DNA from: an uncultured Verrucomicrobiota bacterium
Lineage (GTDB): Bacteria; Verrucomicrobiota; Verrucomicrobiia; Verrucomicrobiales; Akkermansiaceae
Assembly: GCA_913063525.1 (NCBI GenBank)
Contig: CAJXYV010000006.1
Span: 1-41,965 of the forward strand
Reading direction: 5' to 3'
Length of the DNA: 41,965 bases
Made by a program: the position numbers and the translations under genes. Shown piece after piece: positions 24,982 to 33,246 of the stretch (position 1 is the first letter of the stretch; each line of letters opens with the position of its first letter). Under the pieces are notes generated by a model that saw only the letters and a list, made by a program, of their open reading frames with translations, was not told where the DNA came from and did not search any database.

Positions 24982-25254
24982 ATGCCTGCAGCACCCGAAG
25001 CCGATTCCCGGTTCAACGAATTTGTCATCCTCCAAGCCCAAAACGCCGGACTTTTCCTCGGGCAAATCCCCAATCCCCACAGCGGCGAGAAGCAGCTCAA
25101 CCTCCGCGCGGCCAAATCGGTGATCGATTCTCTCGAAATGCTCGCTTTCAAAACCTTGGGAAATCTCACAGGCTCTGAGGAGAAACTCCTAGCCACCGCG
25201 CTCGACAACTTGCGCCCGCTGTTCCAAGCGGCGTATGATTCGGCCAACCACTGA
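24982..25254 (+). CDS. DUF1844 family protein
   Basis: 90 residues from the ATG at 24982. FNEFVILQAQNAGLFLGQI, then LNLRAAKSVIDSLEMLAFKT and GNLTGSEEKLLATALDNLRP match the DUF1844 pattern (F..FV....A...LG, NL..AK..ID.L.ML..KT.GNLT..E...L...L..LR). Its function is unknown; it is a small, helical, cytoplasmic protein common in Planctomycetes and Verrucomicrobiota. It ends 16 bases before kdsA, suggesting one transcript. An upstream TTG start at 24922 would add a non-conserved leader. Confidence 0.85.
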   Translation: MPAAPEADSRFNEFVILQAQNAGLFLGQIPNPHSGEKQLNLRAAKSVIDSLEMLAFKTLGNLTGSEEKLLATALDNLRPLFQAAYDSANH

Positions 25255-25270
25255 TCCCCGTATTTTTCCC

Positions 25271-26089
25271 ATGAACTTCGACCCTTTCAACATCGGCAAC
25301 GTCCCCGTCGGCGGCCCGGCGCCCTTTTTTATCCTCGGCCCCTGCGCTCTTGAAAGCGAGGCATTTGCTTGGGAAATGGCCCGCTCCCTCAAAGAGATCG
25401 CCGACCGCACCGGCATCCACTTCATTTTCAAAGCATCCTTTGATAAGGCGAACCGCACATCGGTGGGTGCCTTCCGCGGCCCCGGAGTCAAGGAGGGTTG
25501 CCGCATCCTCGGCGAAATTGGCAAAGAACTCGGCGTTCCTGTCACCGCCGACATTCACACCGCCGAACAGGCGGAAATCGCCGCAGAATTCATCGATCTG
25601 CTCCAGATCCCCGCTTTCCTCTGCCGCCAGACGGACTTGCTCGAAGCCGCTTCCAAAACCGGCCGCGCCGTGAACGTCAAAAAAGGCCAGTTCCTCGCGC
25701 CGCTCGACACCATCAACATCGCCGGCAAAATGCGGGCCTTCGGTTGCGAGCGCTTCCTCATCACCGAGCGAGGCACGACCTTCGGCTACAACAACCTCGT
25801 CGTCGACATGCGCTCGCTTTACTGGATGCGCAAAGAGGGGCTGCCTATTATTTTTGATGCCACCCATTCGGTCCAGCGCCCCGGTGGACTCGGTGCTGCG
25901 ACGGGTGGTGACGGAGAGCTGGCCCCCGTGCTGGCCCGTGCCGCCGTGGCGACTGGGATCGACGGCCTTTTCATGGAAGTTCATTCCGATCCGGCCAACG
26001 CCGTGTCCGATGGACCCAACCAGATTCCACTCGAATTCATTGAGGATCTACTCATCAAACTGATTGCCATTCACCACGCTTCGCATTGA
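25271..26089 (+). CDS. kdsA: 3-deoxy-8-phosphooctulonate synthase (KDO-8-P synthase)
   Basis: 272 residues, the usual family length. FFILGPCALESEAFAWEMA, IFKASFDKANRTSVGAFRGP and ERGTTFGYNNLVVDMRSLY are KdsA hallmarks; KANRTS contributes phosphate and PEP contacts. The enzyme condenses arabinose-5-phosphate and PEP to KDO-8-phosphate, the first dedicated step of KDO synthesis for lipid A-core. It is followed by LPS-export genes, so the organism makes LPS. An upstream in-frame start at 25235 overlaps the DUF1844 gene and was rejected. Confidence 0.95.
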   Translation: MNFDPFNIGNVPVGGPAPFFILGPCALESEAFAWEMARSLKEIADRTGIHFIFKASFDKANRTSVGAFRGPGVKEGCRILGEIGKELGVPVTADIHTAEQAEIAAEFIDLLQIPAFLCRQTDLLEAASKTGRAVNVKKGQFLAPLDTINIAGKMRAFGCERFLITERGTTFGYNNLVVDMRSLYWMRKEGLPIIFDATHSVQRPGGLGAATGGDGELAPVLARAAVATGIDGLFMEVHSDPANAVSDGPNQIPLEFIEDLLIKLIAIHHASH

Positions 26090-26143
26090 GAGCTTCACTC
26101 TCCCGATCGCAGACGGCCCTCTAGGCCATGGATTCACCCTGCC

Positions 26144-27403
26144 TTGCGCCGCCTCCTTACAGTCTTAGTTTTAGCAGCACCCGCCATCGCCTTGGCTGGG
26201 GGCGCTCCAGCCGTCCTCCAGCCAAAGAAAAAGATGCTGGCCATCTCGTTGCTCCCCAAGGGCAGCGAACTCAAGGACGTGATCGCGCCCCGCTATGATG
26301 AAAACCGCAAACTGGTCAGCGTGCTCAAGGCCAAGTCCATGGTGCTCGTCAGCGAAAGCCAAGTCTCGGGCGAAACTGTATCGGTCGAGATGTTTAATCC
26401 CGACCTCAGTCCACGCGGGCGCATCGATCTGGTGCGGGCGACATTTTATCAGGACAAAGGGCTGCTGGTGGCGAAGGAGCCCACCGAAATTCTCACTGAT
26501 CGAATGATCACCCGCAGCAGCGGCCTTTACTATGCGTTCGAGCGAGGCGAAGGTTTCATGCCCGGCCCGGCCACGACCATCATCCTAGCACCTACTGAGA
26601 CGACTATGCATCCGCTCCAATCCCCGCTTCGCGCCACGGCTCTGCTCGGCATGTCGCTTTTGACTCAGCCCCTCAACGCCGCCGCGCCACCCACGCTCAC
26701 ACCTGCAGAAATGGCAGCGGTGCAGGCTGATGCCGCATCCAAGTCTGCGGGAGCAAAGGCTGCGGCAACCGCCGCCCGCGCGGGCTTGGACCAAGATCTT
26801 TCCGACGCACAGGCCGCCTCGCAGGCCGCGACCAAGTTTTTAGCCGAATCCGACCAAGCCGCCGTCGCCACAGACACGATTCCGGCGCCCGCCAAGCCTC
26901 TCGAGGTTCAGCCTGGCCCGGCCGACTCGGTGATCCAGTGCGAGGGGGGGATGTATTTCGATGCGGATGGCGGCGTGCTCGTTTACCTCAAAAACGTGAC
27001 GGTTAAGGATCCCCGCTTCAACCTTTCCGGAGCTAACGAGTTGAAGATTTTCCTCAGCAAAAAACCCACAAAACAGGGTGCCCCTCCCAACGCGAATCCG
27101 GGGAAATCTGAAAAAGCCCGCTTTGGCGATGTTGAGCGGATGGTCGCCACGGGGGCCGTAAAGATCGAACAAAAGGCGCCTGAGGCCGGAAAGCTCCCCA
27201 TTAACGCCAGCGGGGCTGTTTTCACCTACAACATCAAAAAAGAGGAAATCGTCCTCAGCGGCGGTTACCCGTGGATCACCCAAGGAACCACCTACATGCG
27301 GGCCAAAGAGCCCAACCTCATCCTGCGCATATTCCCGAAAACCGGGAGCTTTGTCACCGAGGGGAACTGGGACATGGGTGGAAATATCGAACAAAAAAAC
27401 TAA
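26144..27403 (+). CDS. Two-part LPS-export protein, LptC-like then LptA/OstA-like
   Basis: 419 residues from a TTG with a signal peptide (RRLLTVLVLAAPAIALAGG). Residues 45-150 resemble the LptC/YrbK jelly roll (KLVSVLKAKSMVLVSES, FYQDKGLLVAKEPTEILTDR). Around residue 155 a second signal-peptide-like stretch appears (MHPLQSPLRATALLGMSLLT, then NAAAP), then an Ala-rich helical linker to about 255. Residues 262-419 look OstA/LptA-like (VATGAVKIEQ, GAVFTYNIKKEEIVLSGGYP). LptC and LptA form the periplasmic bridge that carries LPS from LptBFG to the outer membrane. It looks like a fusion of two exported proteins. It sits directly before lptB. Confidence 0.65.
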   Translation: MRRLLTVLVLAAPAIALAGGAPAVLQPKKKMLAISLLPKGSELKDVIAPRYDENRKLVSVLKAKSMVLVSESQVSGETVSVEMFNPDLSPRGRIDLVRATFYQDKGLLVAKEPTEILTDRMITRSSGLYYAFERGEGFMPGPATTIILAPTETTMHPLQSPLRATALLGMSLLTQPLNAAAPPTLTPAEMAAVQADAASKSAGAKAAATAARAGLDQDLSDAQAASQAATKFLAESDQAAVATDTIPAPAKPLEVQPGPADSVIQCEGGMYFDADGGVLVYLKNVTVKDPRFNLSGANELKIFLSKKPTKQGAPPNANPGKSEKARFGDVERMVATGAVKIEQKAPEAGKLPINASGAVFTYNIKKEEIVLSGGYPWITQGTTYMRAKEPNLILRIFPKTGSFVTEGNWDMGGNIEQKN

Positions 27404-27413
27404 CCTTTCACCC

Positions 27414-28178
27414 ATGCACGACCCCGGCTCGACTTGCTCCCACACCGAATCTGCCGTCCTCTTTGCCAGCGGACTGCGCAAGACCTACGGCGATCGCCCG
27501 GTGGTGGACGGCGTTTCCATCACGGTGCGGCCCCGCGAAATCGTCGGCCTGCTCGGCCCCAACGGCGCGGGGAAGACCACTTCGTTCTACATGATCGCCG
27601 GGCTGGTCCCCGCCGATGCTGGGACCGTGCACTTCAACGGCCACGATTTGTCGAGCATGCCGATGCACCGCCGCGCCCGCTTGGGTCTTGGCTACCTGCC
27701 GCAAGAAGAGTCGGTGTTTCGCAAGCTTTCGGTGGTGGATAACTTGCTCGCCATCCTCGAAACGCGGCCCAACCTCAATCGCGCGGAGCGTCTTGACCGC
27801 GCGCACGATCTGCTCGCCCGCTTCGGCATCACCAAGTTGGCCAAGTCGCTGGCCATCACCCTCTCCGGTGGAGAAAAGCGCCGCCTCGCCATCGCCCGTT
27901 CGCTCTGTTCCGATCCGACCTTGCTGATGCTCGACGAGCCCTTTGCAGGGATTGATCCCATTGCCGTTGAGGACATCCAGCGCATCGTCCGCGAGCTGCG
28001 CGACCGCGATGGGCTGGCCATTTTGATCACCGACCACTCCGTTCGCGAGACTCTCAGCATCACCGACCGCGCCTTCCTCATCCACGACGGCAGGGTGATC
28101 CTGGAAGGTGCCTCCAACGAGCTCGTCGACGACCCGATCGCCCGCAAGTACTACTTGGGCGACGACTTCAAGATGTGA
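27414..28178 (+). CDS. lptB: LPS export ABC transporter ATPase LptB
   Basis: 254 residues from the ATG at 27414, ten bases after the previous stop. Walker A GPNGAGKTT, Q-loop GYLPQEESVFRKLSV, signature LSGGEKRRLAIAR, Walker B LLMLDEPFAGIDP and switch His in ITDHSVRETL are all standard LptB. GYLPQE.S.FRKL and FAGIDPIAVEDIQ are diagnostic of LptB over LivF/LivG. It powers extraction of LPS from the inner membrane with LptF and LptG, whose genes are not in this window. Confidence 0.95.
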   Translation: MHDPGSTCSHTESAVLFASGLRKTYGDRPVVDGVSITVRPREIVGLLGPNGAGKTTSFYMIAGLVPADAGTVHFNGHDLSSMPMHRRARLGLGYLPQEESVFRKLSVVDNLLAILETRPNLNRAERLDRAHDLLARFGITKLAKSLAITLSGGEKRRLAIARSLCSDPTLLMLDEPFAGIDPIAVEDIQRIVRELRDRDGLAILITDHSVRETLSITDRAFLIHDGRVILEGASNELVDDPIARKYYLGDDFKM

Positions 28179-28262
28179 GCCCGATTTGCGCCGTCCTGCA
28201 AAAAAGCCAAGCACGAACTCTTGTTCCTTGAATCTCCAGTTCGAGCTGATTAAATCAGTGGC

Positions 28263-28721
28263 GTGAATCTTCGTTACAGTCTACTTCTGGCACTCTCGCT
28301 TGGCGCCTGTGCGGGGCAGCGCGGTCCGCTTGTGGTCAAGCAGTTTCAACTCCGCGACCAAGTTCCGTTTGCGACCGATGAACCGATGACTAGGATGGAA
28401 AAGCAGCGGCGCTTGCACGGTGCTGTCACTCTGGCGGATCGCCGCAATCGGCTGGGGCAGTACTACGACATCTTTTGGAATGACGCCGCCGGCGCCAACC
28501 AAGGCCCCGTGGAACTGATCTTTGAGTATCAGCAAGGTGCCACTGCCAGCCTGGTCAAGCGCATGAGCCACACGTTTCCCGCATCAGATACCTCGGGCAC
28601 GGCAGAATTTTCCGTCATCGGAGACGACTACTTCAAGGGCGGCAAAGTGTTGGCGTGGAAAGTCACCCTTTTGCGGGGCGATCGGACCACCGCCACACGG
28701 CAATCATATCTTTGGCAGTGA
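28263..28721 (+). CDS. Lipoprotein of unknown function
   Basis: 152 residues from a GTG. The signal NLRYSLLLALSLGAC gives a lipobox LGAC at Cys16. The mature part is beta-rich (GPVELIFEYQQG, GKVLAWKVTLLRG) with no domain recognised. It lies 84 bases after lptB and could be in the same transcript or have its own promoter. An envelope role is plausible from signal and context only. Confidence 0.6.
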   Translation: MNLRYSLLLALSLGACAGQRGPLVVKQFQLRDQVPFATDEPMTRMEKQRRLHGAVTLADRRNRLGQYYDIFWNDAAGANQGPVELIFEYQQGATASLVKRMSHTFPASDTSGTAEFSVIGDDYFKGGKVLAWKVTLLRGDRTTATRQSYLWQ

Positions 28722-28796
28722 GTTCGCAAATTTCGAGATGGAAGGTTGACCAGTGGCTGCTCGTCTTCTAGACTGCCAAAGCCTTTTGCCGTGGAG

Positions 28797-29363
28797 ATGA
28801 CGGCCTTTTTTTCGGTGACTACAGAATGCCAAATCTTAATCGGAATTTTCAATGGATTCAGCTGGATCCGTTGCGAAGGCAAGGGCTCTTTCCTCAATAG
28901 CCCCTTGCTCAAAGAGTTCGGTGCCGTGCGGATGGATGCGGGCGAAAGCTGCCTCGTCGTCGACCTAGAGGCCTGCACCGGCATGGACTCGACTTTTATG
29001 GGGACGCTTGCTGGCATCGCATCGCGCTTGTCGGCCATTGGCGCTGGGGGGCTTCACATCGCCGGCGCCGATGCGCGCAACCGCCGCTCGCTTGAGGACT
29101 TGGGATTGGATTTTCTGATGGAAATCGACCCGGCCGACGCGGTCTGGCTCGCTGATATTGAAACGATCCGCGTCGATCTGAGGCCACCGCAACCGATCGC
29201 GTCGCAGAGCCCCGTGCAGCGGACCCAGCTCGTGCTGGATGCCCACCGGGTTCTCTCTGAAACCAACGAGAAAAACGCCTCGTCTTTTTCCACGGTGGTT
29301 CACTTGCTGGAAGCCGAGCTGACCGAGAAACTGGCATTGGCCCCGAAGTCCGCCCGGGATTAA
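28797..29363 (+). CDS. STAS-domain protein (anti-sigma-factor antagonist type)
   Basis: About 188 residues. The STAS fold spans roughly residues 10-110: SCLVVDLEACTGMDSTFMGTL holds the conserved DSTFMG loop, in which the Ser after Asp is the phosphorylation site in SpoIIAA/RsbV-type proteins. The C-terminal 80 residues are helical and not part of the standard fold. The start is uncertain: ATG 28797 is preferred, with TTG 28746 and GTG 28818 possible. The next gene encodes a PP2C phosphatase with a GAF domain, the expected partner that dephosphorylates such antagonists. No kinase is adjacent. Confidence 0.75.
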   Translation: MTAFFSVTTECQILIGIFNGFSWIRCEGKGSFLNSPLLKEFGAVRMDAGESCLVVDLEACTGMDSTFMGTLAGIASRLSAIGAGGLHIAGADARNRRSLEDLGLDFLMEIDPADAVWLADIETIRVDLRPPQPIASQSPVQRTQLVLDAHRVLSETNEKNASSFSTVVHLLEAELTEKLALAPKSARD

Positions 29364-29404
29364 GCTTTTAGCCACGATGCATCCGAAAGACTGATTTCCG
29401 CGAG

Positions 29405-30847
29405 ATGCAAGATTCCATCACCATTGCGCTCGCAGTCGCCGCCCTGATGGCCGTCGGCTTACTGCTCGCCCTCCAGAACCAGCGCCGCAAAGTCCGGCGA
29501 GTCAGGAAAAAATTCAATGAGCTCGAAGGCGAAGAACAACGGATGTTCACCTTCCTTCACGAACTGGGCCTCGCCATTGAAAATGAGCCATCGCCCACCA
29601 TGCTTTCCCGCATCATCGTCGACGGTATCGACAACGTTGTTGCGGCCTGTGGCGGTGCGATTTACTTTGCCAGCCCCGAGGGCGACTTCCTCAACCCATC
29701 CTACATTTCGGAAAACTGCCCACCGCTGATCGGCATCCCGATGGAAATCCGCAAAAGGGCCGAGCGCGACCCACGCGCACTCGAAAGCCACCTCCGCCTC
29801 TCCCGTGTCCCCGTGGATGAAGGAATCCTTGGCCACTGCTTGAGCGTCGGCGAGGCGATCCACGTCAAGGACGTGAAAAACCATCCCTCCTTCCGAGACG
29901 CCTTCATCGGCTACAGCGACAACGTCTCCGCCCTGCTCGCCCCGCTCCGCCACGCCAACAAGGATCTTGGCGTGCTGGTCGTTGCCCGCCGCCATACCGA
30001 TGGCAGCTTCACCCCCAATGACTTCGCCGTCTTTCGCTCCGCCGCAGAGCAATCCTCCTTCGCCATCGGCAACGCCCGCATCCACCGCGAAGCCCATGAA
30101 AAACGCGCCATCGAGGTCGAATTGAAAAACGCCCGCGAAGTTCAACGCATCCTCCTCCCCCAGCAAGATCCCGTCGTCCCCGGCTTCCGCATCAGCGGCA
30201 CCAACCTTCCCGCCCGCATCATTAGCGGTGATTACTACGACTACATTGACCTCGCCGAGAAACAATTCGGCATCGCCATCGCCGACGTTTCCGGCAAAGG
30301 CGTCCCCGCGGGCCTCTTGATGGCGATGTGCCGCAGCACCCTGCGCTCCTTTGCCCCCGGGCAAATGTCGCCCTCACTCGCCATGGCTGCCGTCAACCGC
30401 CAGATATTTCCCGACATTCGCGAAGACATGTTCATCAGCATGACCTACGGCATTCTCGACGCTGCCAGCGGCAAGCTCATCCTCTCCCGCGCCGGCCACG
30501 AACCCGCGCTCCTCTATCGCCGGGAAACTGGCAAAGTCGAGCTCCTGCGCTCTCCCGGCCTCGCCCTCGGCATCGACAGCGGTTCCGTTTTCGAGCGCGT
30601 CACCCGCGACCAGGAAATCGAACTCCATTCCGGCGACTGCGTCCTCCTCTACACCGATGGCGTCAAAGAAGCCCTCGACATCCACGAAGAAGAATTCGGT
30701 ATGGATCGCATCTCGGAAACCTTCCGCATCGCGGCCCCGCTCGGTGCCGAAGCCATCCTCGCCCAAATGCAAAGCGAGCTCAAACGCTTCACCGGCCCCG
30801 GTCCTCAAATGGACGACATCACCCTCGTCGCCATCGAGAAACGCTGA
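29405..30847 (+). CDS. GAF-PP2C (RsbU/SpoIIE-type) serine phosphatase
   Basis: 480 residues. A membrane helix at about 6-24 (IALAVAALMAVGLLLALQNQ) is followed by a coiled coil, then a GAF domain at about 45-225 (DGIDNVVAACGGAIYFAS, SALLAPLRHANKDLGVLVVA) and a short helix to the PP2C domain at 250-480. The metal-binding motifs SGDYYDYI, IADVSGKGVPAGLLM and LYTDGVKEA are intact. It would dephosphorylate the STAS protein encoded 42 bases upstream in response to a signal seen by GAF, switching an anti-sigma partner. It is convergent with queA. Confidence 0.88.
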   Translation: MQDSITIALAVAALMAVGLLLALQNQRRKVRRVRKKFNELEGEEQRMFTFLHELGLAIENEPSPTMLSRIIVDGIDNVVAACGGAIYFASPEGDFLNPSYISENCPPLIGIPMEIRKRAERDPRALESHLRLSRVPVDEGILGHCLSVGEAIHVKDVKNHPSFRDAFIGYSDNVSALLAPLRHANKDLGVLVVARRHTDGSFTPNDFAVFRSAAEQSSFAIGNARIHREAHEKRAIEVELKNAREVQRILLPQQDPVVPGFRISGTNLPARIISGDYYDYIDLAEKQFGIAIADVSGKGVPAGLLMAMCRSTLRSFAPGQMSPSLAMAAVNRQIFPDIREDMFISMTYGILDAASGKLILSRAGHEPALLYRRETGKVELLRSPGLALGIDSGSVFERVTRDQEIELHSGDCVLLYTDGVKEALDIHEEEFGMDRISETFRIAAPLGAEAILAQMQSELKRFTGPGPQMDDITLVAIEKR

Positions 30848-30874
30848 CGATGGATACGTGGACGCACCAGAAAA

Positions 30875-31873
30875 TCAAATCAGCAACATGCAATCCCCGT
30901 ACGAGAAAAAGCGGTACCGCTTCTCGACTGCTTGGCGGTAGGCTTCCATGACCAGTTCTTGGCCTGCGAAGGCACTGACCAGCATGATCAGCGTGCTCTG
31001 CGGCAGGTGGAAGTTCGTGAGAAGTGCCCCGACGACGCCAAACTCATACGGCGGGTGTATGAAGATGTCGGTCTCGCCGCGGCGCTCTAGCTCCCCGATC
31101 CGCACTCCGCACTCCGCATTCCGCACTCGAATCGATTCCAGCACCCGTGTCACCGTCGTTCCCACGGCGACGACGCGGCCTGCGGAATTCACTTGCTGAG
31201 CCGTCGTCGCGCTGACGGCGTAGCGTTCGGAATGCATCACGTGATCGGCGACCACCTCCGCACTTACGGGGCGGAAGGTACCGACTCCGACGTGCAGGGT
31301 AAGAAAGGTGTGGCGGATTTTTGCCAGCAGCTCGGGCGTGAAATGAAGCCCGGCGGTCGGCGCGGCGATGGCGCCCTCTTCGCGGGCAAACACGGTTTGA
31401 TAGCGTTCGAGATCGGCGAGTTCGTCGTCGCGGCCCATGTAGTGCGGCAGCGCGAGGTGGCCGTGCTGGTGCAGATCGACGTGGCTCTCCCAGCGGACGA
31501 GCCGGTCGCCGTTTTCGAAGACTTCCGTCACCGTGCCCGCGATTCCGCCGACGCTGACGCTGCGGCCCAGCTTCATCCGCTTGCCGGGGCGGACGAGGCA
31601 GCGCCATTCCAGCGGGGATAGTCGATCGAGGCAGAGCAGTTCGGTTTTGCCATCGTCGGAGAATACCCGCGCGGGTATAACCTTGGTGTCGTTCAGGACC
31701 AGCAGGTCATCCGCCCGCAGGTACTCCGGAAAATCGCAGAACATCCGGTGTTCGATCAAGCCGCTGTCCTTGTGCACCACCAGCATCCGCGAGGCCGAGC
31801 GCTCCGCCAGCGGCCGCGCGGCGATCAATTCCTCCGGCAGGTGGTAGTCGAAATCTTTGGTCAGCAGCGGCAT
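30875..31873 (-). CDS. queA: tRNA preQ1(34) S-adenosylmethionine ribosyltransferase-isomerase
   Basis: 332 residues from the ATG at 31871-31873. FDYHLPEELIAARPLAERSASRMLVV, LLVLNDTKVIPARV, EGAIAAPTAGLHFTPELL, LHVGVGTFRPV and TNFHLPQSTLIMLVSAFAG are all QueA signatures. The enzyme transfers ribose from SAM to preQ1 in tRNA, giving epoxyqueuosine. Between the conserved ALES/TRVLES helix and TDIFI the protein carries an extra stretch (RVRNAECGVRIGELERRG) encoded by four heptanucleotide repeats. The strongly conserved blocks are intact, so activity is likely. Confidence 0.94.
   Translation of the reverse strand: MPLLTKDFDYHLPEELIAARPLAERSASRMLVVHKDSGLIEHRMFCDFPEYLRADDLLVLNDTKVIPARVFSDDGKTELLCLDRLSPLEWRCLVRPGKRMKLGRSVSVGGIAGTVTEVFENGDRLVRWESHVDLHQHGHLALPHYMGRDDELADLERYQTVFAREEGAIAAPTAGLHFTPELLAKIRHTFLTLHVGVGTFRPVSAEVVADHVMHSERYAVSATTAQQVNSAGRVVAVGTTVTRVLESIRVRNAECGVRIGELERRGETDIFIHPPYEFGVVGALLTNFHLPQSTLIMLVSAFAGQELVMEAYRQAVEKRYRFFSYGDCMLLI
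31100..31127. repeat. Four tandem heptanucleotides inside queA
   Basis: CCGCACT, CCGCACT, CCGCATT, CCGCACT in direct succession on the plus strand. On the coding strand they give the extra RNAECGVR residues of QueA. A 7-base unit shifts frame each time, so gain or loss of one unit would break the gene; gain or loss of three would not. Confidence 0.8.
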
Positions 31874-31996
31874 CACTCATCCCTAGTCAGCAACAGTGGG
31901 AACTGCAAGAGCAGCGCTTGTTGGACGAATCAAAACGAGGTGAAACCCCCTCAACTTGGATCTGGCAAATGGGCGATTCTCTGCTAACATAGCGAC

Positions 31997-32359
31997 GTGT
32001 TTCAGATCGTTTTCAATGAAATCAGCGCCGCCGAGCTTTCCGCTTTAGGGACCCTCGAGCAACTGGAGTTGCTGGAGGAGTTCAAAGTCGGCGAGGAGGA
32101 TTTGGATAACCTCAACGAAGATCGCTTTGGTAAAATTGATCGCAAAGGCACGGTTTTGTACCGCTTCCGAGCCAAGGATTTCCGCTTTTACTTCGAGGTC
32201 AAGGACGGTGCGGTCGTGGTCCATCGGGTGCTGCACAAGGGGACATTTTCCGATTTCAAATTCCGCTCCAGGATGCCGCTGGCCGAGGACGAGGCGCTGG
32301 CAAACTCCAAACACTTTTGGAAGCTCATCGACGAGGGCCGCAACGCGCGTCGGCTTTAA
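31997..32359 (+). CDS. RelE/ParE-like small protein without an antitoxin gene
   Basis: 120 residues from a GTG. Residues 50-85 (GTVLYRFRAKDFRFYFEVKD, VVHRVLHKGTFSDF) resemble the strand-rich core of RelE/ParE toxins (Y.....DYR..Y......V.V..V.H). I recall similar verrucomicrobial proteins labelled cytotoxic translational repressor. No antitoxin gene lies next to it, so it may be a domesticated housekeeping member rather than a toxin. The next gene starts 52 bases later. Confidence 0.5.
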   Translation: MFQIVFNEISAAELSALGTLEQLELLEEFKVGEEDLDNLNEDRFGKIDRKGTVLYRFRAKDFRFYFEVKDGAVVVHRVLHKGTFSDFKFRSRMPLAEDEALANSKHFWKLIDEGRNARRL

Positions 32360-32411
32360 GATTCGCAGGATTTTGCTTCCCGTATCGGTCGGGGTTAGAG
32401 CATTCTCGGGC

Positions 32412-33197
32412 ATGCTTAAATGGAGTCTGTATTTGGTGCTCGCGGTGCTCGTGGGTGGAAGTTGGATGATGTATTCCAAAAAGGGCAGCGATATCACGTC
32501 GATCAACCGGCAAGTCAGCCAGCTCCAAGAAATTGGCGACCCCGATGAAAAACTGCCCGACATCCAAACCCGCCTCCACGCCTTGGAGGGGGAGCGCACC
32601 TTCAGCGGGATTCTTCTCACCTTCCTCAGCGCGGGCCTCGCCGCAGTGTTTTTCGTCATCTATGCGCTGCCGTTTTTCGCCCAACGCGTCAGCCAGTCAG
32701 TTTACGACAGTGCGGAATCGGTGGAAAAGGACTTCATGCGCGATGCGCGCTCATTGTTCGCGCAGGGGGATTACGAAGGAGCGATTGAGGCGTTCAAAGT
32801 GGCGGCGGATGCCGATCCCATGAACCGTTTGCCCTGGGTGGAAATCATCAAAATCTACAAAGAAAACCTGCACGATGCGGCGGCGGCGGTCCAGACGGCC
32901 CGCCAAGCGCTCGAAAGCCACGAATGGCAGCCCAACGATGCGGCCTATTTCCTTTTCCGCCTAGCCGAGCTCCACGACGAGGTCGAAGGCGACCGCGCCG
33001 CTGCCGTGGCCATCATGAACCGCGTGGTCGAAGAGTTCCCCGGCACCCGCCATTCCGCGAATGCGACCCACAAGCTTCACGAGTGGAGCGCGGCGGGTAG
33101 CGCCGGAAATGTCGTCCCCCGCGTTAGCGACCTGGCCGCCGAGGAAGAAGAATACTTGGCGCGGATGCGTCAAACAACGACCCAGCCGCCGGCGTAA
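32412..33197 (+). CDS. Membrane-anchored TPR protein
   Basis: 261 residues. A membrane helix at 4-20, an extracytoplasmic coiled segment (ITSINRQVSQLQEIGDPDEK, RLHALEGE), a second helix at about 62-86 (FSGILLTFLSAGLAAVFFVI), then three tetratricopeptide-like repeats at 100-225 (ARSLFAQGDYEGAIEAFKVA, AAYFLFRLAELHDEVEGDRA). TPRs scaffold protein complexes; partner unknown. An acidic tail, AAEEEEYLARMRQ, closes it. comEC follows 49 bases downstream. Confidence 0.7.
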   Translation: MLKWSLYLVLAVLVGGSWMMYSKKGSDITSINRQVSQLQEIGDPDEKLPDIQTRLHALEGERTFSGILLTFLSAGLAAVFFVIYALPFFAQRVSQSVYDSAESVEKDFMRDARSLFAQGDYEGAIEAFKVAADADPMNRLPWVEIIKIYKENLHDAAAAVQTARQALESHEWQPNDAAYFLFRLAELHDEVEGDRAAAVAIMNRVVEEFPGTRHSANATHKLHEWSAAGSAGNVVPRVSDLAAEEEEYLARMRQTTTQPPA

Positions 33198-33246
33198 AGT
33201 CTGCGGCATGGTCCGCGTCCCTCCCCCTCGATGTCATCCCCCCCTG

